Source of the DNA: Candidatus Hydrogenedens sp. | GTDB lineage: Bacteria > Hydrogenedentota > Hydrogenedentia > Hydrogenedentales > Hydrogenedentaceae | Length of the DNA: 18,602 nt | NCBI GenBank assembly: GCA_035378955.1 | Contig: DAOSUS010000058.1 | Span: 1-18,602, forward strand | Reading direction: 5' to 3' | Part shown: positions 14,759-18,602 of the stretch, piece after piece | Layout: each line of letters starts with the position of its first letter | Numbering within the stretch: position 1 is the first letter of the stretch | Notes under the pieces: model-generated | The model's input: the letters and a program-made list of their open reading frames with translations, nothing else | Databases searched by the model: none | Told to the model about the DNA's origin: nothing | Translations under genes and position numbers: made by a program

Positions 14759-15934
14759 TTATGTTAAATTTTTAATTATTTCATTAGATTTTTTTCTTAC
14801 TTCTTGGTCAATGCTTAATATTGTCTCTAAATTATAATCATTAAAGTTCGTATATGAATTTTCTTCAAGTGTTTTTGCAACAATCCGATATATATCAGTA
14901 AAACGAATTTTCCCTTCACAAAAAGCCTGAACCGCTACTTCATTAGATGCATTTAATATAGTAGGTTGCAAGCCTCCTTTTTGGGCAACAGCTCTTGCTA
15001 ATTTTAAACAAGGGAATTTTCTTTCATCTGGGTAATCGAAACTCAAGTTAGACAATTCCTTAATATTGATTCTTTTTAACGGCTTTAATGCCCTTTCTGG
15101 ATATGTAAATGAAAATAAAATGGGTAATTTCATATCCGTAGGTCCCAGATGTGCAAGCATATTACCATCTGAAAATTCTACAAGTCCATGAATAATACTT
15201 TGTGGATGTATTACAACATCAATTTTATCTTCTCCCAATCCAAACAACCACATGGCTTCAATAATTTCCAAACCCTTATTCATTAATGTAGCAGAATCAA
15301 CGCTAATTTTTTTACCCATATTCCAAGTAGGATGTTTTATCGCTTCCTGCGGGGTTACTTCCTCAAGTTCCTTCACAGACTTATTGTAAAAAGGTCCTCC
15401 CGATGCCGTTAAATAAATCTTTTCAATTGTATTTATATCCTGTCCTATCAGACATTGGAATATGGCACTATGTTCGCTATCTACCGGAATGAGTTTTACA
15501 GAATAACTATTTGCTTTCTGAGTTATTAAATGTCCTGCCATTACTAAAGGTTCTTTATTGGCAAGAGCAAGATCATTTTTACTTTCTATGGCTGTTAATA
15601 ACGGTTCTAAACCCACAGCCCCTACAATAGCACATAAAACAATATCCACTTTAATAGAGGAAATTTGTTTTAATCCTTCTAATCCCGAATATATCGTTAT
15701 ATTATTAAATTCATGTTGAAGTTCGTGAATGTGCTTTGTATCAAATACAGATATAAATTGCGGTTTAAACTCTCTTATATGTTTCTTTAACAAATCAATA
15801 TTAGAATATGCAGATAGCCCTACAACCTGAAAGTATTCCGGAAAAGAACGGATAACCTCTAATGCACTACGACCAATAGAACCCGTAGAACCTAATATAG
15901 TTATTTTTTTTTGTTTTATTGGATGCGATTGCAT
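14759..15934 (-). CDS. dxr: 1-deoxy-D-xylulose 5-phosphate reductoisomerase
   Basis: The 391-aa cytoplasmic enzyme converts DXP to 2-C-methyl-D-erythritol 4-phosphate with NADPH, the committed step of the MEP isoprenoid pathway. The NADPH motif is GSTGSIG (15-21), then LALANKEPLVMAG (122-134), the metal site PVDSEHSA (150-157; Asp152, Glu154), LTASGGPF (175-182), the flexible flap HPTWNMG (201-207) and VDSATLMNKGLE (212-223; Asn219, Lys220, Glu223). The length is normal for the family. It begins 12 nt after ptsI; the preceding bases are purely A/T, so no Shine-Dalgarno is present. The start is still supported, because the NADPH motif lies the usual short distance from the N-terminus. Confidence 0.97.
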   Translation of the reverse strand: MQSHPIKQKKITILGSTGSIGRSALEVIRSFPEYFQVVGLSAYSNIDLLKKHIREFKPQFISVFDTKHIHELQHEFNNITIYSGLEGLKQISSIKVDIVLCAIVGAVGLEPLLTAIESKNDLALANKEPLVMAGHLITQKANSYSVKLIPVDSEHSAIFQCLIGQDINTIEKIYLTASGGPFYNKSVKELEEVTPQEAIKHPTWNMGKKISVDSATLMNKGLEIIEAMWLFGLGEDKIDVVIHPQSIIHGLVEFSDGNMLAHLGPTDMKLPILFSFTYPERALKPLKRINIKELSNLSFDYPDERKFPCLKLARAVAQKGGLQPTILNASNEVAVQAFCEGKIRFTDIYRIVAKTLEENSYTNFNDYNLETILSIDQEVRKKSNEIIKNLT

Positions 15935-15946
15935 AAATAAAATATA

Positions 15947-17698
15947 TTAAACTATAGAAATGATATTTTTAAATTTTGTATTAATTCTTTCTTTAAGTAT
16001 GCTTCGAACCTCTTTGGAAGAAGAACATTTCAATATCTTTTCAGAAAACTCTGTCGCTTCTGTATATGTAATTTTAGTTATTAATGCCCTAATTTGCGGA
16101 ATGGATACACTTGACATACTTAAACTATTTAAGCCTAAACCAATGAGTAACTCTGTAAACAATGGGTCGCTTGCCATTTCTCCACAAATGCTGCAAGCTA
16201 TATTGGCTTTTATAGCAGATGAAACGGTCATTTTTAACATACGAAGTATAGATGGATGTGCAGGGTCATAAAGATGAGCAATGTTTTCGTTGTTCCTATC
16301 AACAGCCAATGAATATTGTATCAAGTCATTTGTTCCAATACTAAAGAAGTTACATTCTTTGGCTAATTCATCTGCAATTAAAACAGCTGCAGGAATTTCT
16401 ATCATAATCCCAATTTCAGGTTCTTTATTAAAAGGGATTTGTTCTGATGTCAGTTCATCTTTTACCTCTTGTAAGATTTTTTTAACATCACGAAGTTCTT
16501 CAATACTACTTATCATGGGAAACATAATCTTTATGTTTCCATTCGCTGCGGCACGCAACATAGCTCGAAGTTGTATTTTGAAAAAATCTTTATGAGCAAG
16601 ACAAAAACGAACTGCTCTACATCCTAACTGCGGGTTTTGTTCCTTAATGAAATTTGTATAACTTGCTAATTTATCGCCTCCGATATCAATAGTTCTTAAT
16701 ATAACAGGTAAAGGATTTAATGTTTTAGCAACATATAAATATTCTTTATATTGTTCTTCTTCTGTAGGTGGTTCTGTTTTATTCAAGAATAAATACTCTG
16801 TCCTATATAATCCTATACCTGCTGATAAATGTTTTACATTATCATCTACTTCGTTTGGAAGTTCAATATTGGCAAGAACAGATATTCTTCTACCGTCTTC
16901 TGTTTGGGAAGGATGAGATATTATCCTTTTTTCATATTGTAAAAATCGTCTGGATAATTGGATTTTTTTCTGTCGCAATTTAAGAATAGTATCCGAGGTA
17001 GGATTAATATATAGTATCCCTGAAATAGCATCAACGGCTGCCCCTTTTATAACAGCAGTATAACTATTAAATAGATTGCTTACTCCAACAATAGTAGGTA
17101 TTTTCATTGACCTTGCTAATATGGCTACATGGGAAGTAGTGCTACCTCTTTCAAGAACTATAGCACGAATTTTTTCAGGATGTAAACGAGCGGTTTCTGA
17201 GGGAGGTAAATCCACAGATAAAAGAATGCAGGGCTTTTTTATGTTATCAAGGTCAGGCCGTTTCTGCTCTAAAAGATTTCGAATAATACGGTCAATAACA
17301 TCAATAACATCTGCAGTCCGTTCCTCAATAAACGAGTTACCCGTAGATTTTATATCTTTCGAGTATTTTTGGGCGATGTCATACAAAACAGATTCTGCAT
17401 TCAGCAACTCCTCGTGAATTCGCCTTTTCAATTCAACCAATATTGTCTCGTCTTCAAGAAGCATTAAATGTGCATCGAAAATACCTGCTTGTTTCTTACC
17501 AAAATTCTCAAGTGTTTTCTGGTATAGGAGTGTTAATTCCTTTTTGGTTATGTCTATAGCAGATTGAACTCTCTTATATTCATCTCTGGGATTTTTTATC
17601 TTAAAGCGGGGGACATTTATAGTTCCGGGGTCATATACAAGTGCTTCGCCCCAAACAATTCCGGGTGATACAGGTATTCCATGATAAACCTTTTCCAT
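15947..17698 (-). CDS. ptsI: PTS enzyme I (phosphoenolpyruvate-protein phosphotransferase)
   Basis: The 583-aa enzyme autophosphorylates from PEP and passes the phosphate to HPr. The N-terminal half holds the HPr-binding helical insert and the phospho-His loop RGSTTSHVAILARSMKIPTI (184-203; His190). The C-terminal barrel has GIGLYRTEYLFL (294-305; Arg299), ILRTIDIGGDK (333-343), IMIEIPAAVLIADELA (431-446), SIGTNDLIQYSLAVDRNN (453-470) and the catalytic Cys505 in CSICGEMA. All key residues are present and the length is normal (about 575 aa in most EI proteins). It begins at the base after the HPr stop codon, and its ribosome-binding site GGAGAA lies within the last HPr codons. No sugar-specific EII gene is in the window. 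Confidence 0.97.
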   Translation of the reverse strand: MEKVYHGIPVSPGIVWGEALVYDPGTINVPRFKIKNPRDEYKRVQSAIDITKKELTLLYQKTLENFGKKQAGIFDAHLMLLEDETILVELKRRIHEELLNAESVLYDIAQKYSKDIKSTGNSFIEERTADVIDVIDRIIRNLLEQKRPDLDNIKKPCILLSVDLPPSETARLHPEKIRAIVLERGSTTSHVAILARSMKIPTIVGVSNLFNSYTAVIKGAAVDAISGILYINPTSDTILKLRQKKIQLSRRFLQYEKRIISHPSQTEDGRRISVLANIELPNEVDDNVKHLSAGIGLYRTEYLFLNKTEPPTEEEQYKEYLYVAKTLNPLPVILRTIDIGGDKLASYTNFIKEQNPQLGCRAVRFCLAHKDFFKIQLRAMLRAAANGNIKIMFPMISSIEELRDVKKILQEVKDELTSEQIPFNKEPEIGIMIEIPAAVLIADELAKECNFFSIGTNDLIQYSLAVDRNNENIAHLYDPAHPSILRMLKMTVSSAIKANIACSICGEMASDPLFTELLIGLGLNSLSMSSVSIPQIRALITKITYTEATEFSEKILKCSSSKEVRSILKERINTKFKNIISIV

Positions 17699-17977
17699 TT
17701 ATTCTTCTCCGAACCCACTTTCAAATATCTCTTCCAATTCTTTTAAGGCGGGCTGTGCATCTTTCCCTTCTGCAATGGCTATAATTTCTGCATCTTTTGG
17801 GGCGCCTAAACTTAATATTTGCAGGACACTTTTGGCGTTTCGACGATTTCCATTATAAACAAGATAAATATGGGCATCATATTTCTGCATAGCACGCACA
17901 ATCATAGCCGCAGGGCGTGCATGAACACCTAAAGAATTAACGACTTTAATTATTTTCTCTGTTCGATTGTTATTCAT
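17699..17977 (-). CDS. ptsH: HPr, phosphocarrier protein of the PTS
   Basis: The 92-aa phosphocarrier has its active-site His19 in LGVHARPAA (16-24), with Arg21 beside it. NAKSVLQILSLGA (47-59) aligns with the regulatory Ser46 loop of Firmicute-type HPr, with Ser50 at that position, so phosphorylation by an HprK-type kinase is possible. HPr takes phosphate from EI and passes it to EII proteins or regulatory targets. It lies 6 nt after the GH57 gene and directly abuts ptsI. No Shine-Dalgarno is evident before the ATG. The short C-terminal tail EEIFESGFGEE is acidic. Confidence 0.95.
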   Translation of the reverse strand: MNNNRTEKIIKVVNSLGVHARPAAMIVRAMQKYDAHIYLVYNGNRRNAKSVLQILSLGAPKDAEIIAIAEGKDAQPALKELEEIFESGFGEE

Positions 17978-17983
17978 ATCAGA

Positions 17984-18602
17984 TTATAACGATTTAATAT
18001 TTACCTTTATATTTATTTCAACATTAGAACCTGGGTAATATACATTTTTCCAACAAGGAATTAATACATTTCCTTGATATACTCTTTCCTGACCATTTTC
18101 CGATTGACTTACGGTTTCTATCGGAAAATTAAAAATCCTTGCTTCTTTATCAAAAAGAAACTCTATTTCCAAACCTTGCCATTCATCTCTAATAGATATA
18201 TGGCTTAACCCTATTTCATCTCCTATATCCCCCAACTTACGCACAGAGAGAATTTTATCTCTGGAATAAAGAAAACGGTCATCAGCGGAACCTGTTAGGA
18301 GATTAAAACACCACTCTGACCCAAAATATCCTTCAAATTCTCCCGTAGAATTATTAATAATGCTATATTTTACCTCAAATGAAACCTCTTTTTCATTTTT
18401 GGAGGAAGAAAGAGCAAATACTTTTATAACATCAACATTCCATTTCAAATCACTTATAGAAACAATTCCTTTACCTGTAAAGGAAATCTTTGAACCATTA
18501 CATTGATGCTCATAATTATCTTTACATAATGACCACCAATCAACATAATTGTTTTTTCTCAAATCTTCAATAGATATATTTAAAGGCAAAAAATGGTCCC
18601 TC
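17984..18602 (-). CDS. C-terminal region of a GH57-family alpha-amylase / 4-alpha-glucanotransferase (partial)
   Basis: The frame is open to the right window edge (codons for Arg-Asp-His-Phe precede the apparent TTG at 18589), so this is the last roughly 205 codons of a longer gene and the TTG is not its start. The fragment is a beta-sandwich-like domain with YVDWWSLCKDNYE near its start, GYFGSEWCFNLLTG in the middle, and alternating strands to the end. This matches the DUF1926 domain at the C-terminus of GH57 enzymes such as the Thermococcus 4-alpha-glucanotransferase, and RDHF is the usual lead-in to it. The catalytic barrel lies outside the window. Such enzymes act on alpha-1,4-glucans (starch, glycogen). 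It is placed directly upstream of ptsH. Confidence 0.78.
   Translation of the reverse strand, partial: RDHFLPLNISIEDLRKNNYVDWWSLCKDNYEHQCNGSKISFTGKGIVSISDLKWNVDVIKVFALSSSKNEKEVSFEVKYSIINNSTGEFEGYFGSEWCFNLLTGSADDRFLYSRDKILSVRKLGDIGDEIGLSHISIRDEWQGLEIEFLFDKEARIFNFPIETVSQSENGQERVYQGNVLIPCWKNVYYPGSNVEINIKVNIKSL

Noticed and set aside
18587..18589. TTG at 18587-18589 as the start of a 201-aa protein
   Set aside because: The frame stays open to the window edge and the fragment is only the C-terminal domain of a GH57 enzyme, so the true start is outside.
1..18602. tRNA, rRNA, CRISPR arrays, insertion sequences, phage or defence genes
   Set aside because: I saw no cloverleaf-like sequence, regularly spaced repeats, transposase or integrase motifs, or terminal inverted repeats.

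Overview
The window is an AT-rich (about one-third G+C by eye) bacterial chromosomal segment, gene-dense throughout. No RNA gene, CRISPR array, insertion sequence or phage gene is visible, and no stretch over 300 bases lacks a gene. The organism looks like a diderm (Gram-negative-type) bacterium: it carries a PagL-like outer-membrane beta-barrel ending in Phe, a Tat-exported enzyme and several secreted proteins. Yet it also encodes a complete bacillithiol pathway, best known from Firmicutes but also found in Deinococcus-Thermus, Bacteroidetes and Chlorobi relatives. I cannot name the phylum from the sequence alone; an uncultured deep lineage is plausible.

Left part (1-5151) is a mosaic of short, mixed-strand units. 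It holds the tail of an unknown gene overlapping an RlmD-type RNA uracil-5-methyltransferase (+), a secreted protein with an STN-like domain (-), a stand-alone degenerate receiver domain (+), a PagL-like lipid A deacylase (-), an alpha/beta hydrolase (-) and a Tat-exported metallophosphoesterase (+). Recognisable sigma-70-type promoters sit in front of four of these genes. Convergent pairs are packed so tightly that stop codons lie 0, 3 and 23 nt apart.

Right part (5155-18602) is one unbroken minus-strand array of 12 genes with gaps from -8 to +58 nt. In order of transcription it is: GH57 amylase/glucanotransferase C-terminus (cut by the window edge), ptsH, ptsI, dxr, rseP, lysC, pyk, a SAM methyltransferase, bshC, bshB1, bshA, and a NYN-nuclease/cold-shock-domain fusion. 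The first half concerns polysaccharide use, the PEP/pyruvate node, isoprenoid synthesis, envelope proteolysis and aspartate-family amino acids. The second half is a compact low-molecular-weight-thiol module.

The most interesting feature is that thiol module. bshA, bshB1 and bshC together are sufficient to make bacillithiol. The methyltransferase gene that overlaps bshC is a good candidate for N-methylating bacillithiol, as NmbA does in green sulfur bacteria. The NYN-CSD RNA-binding/nuclease fusion 4 nt behind bshA may be a co-expressed post-transcriptional regulator. These functional links are inferences from gene order and family knowledge.
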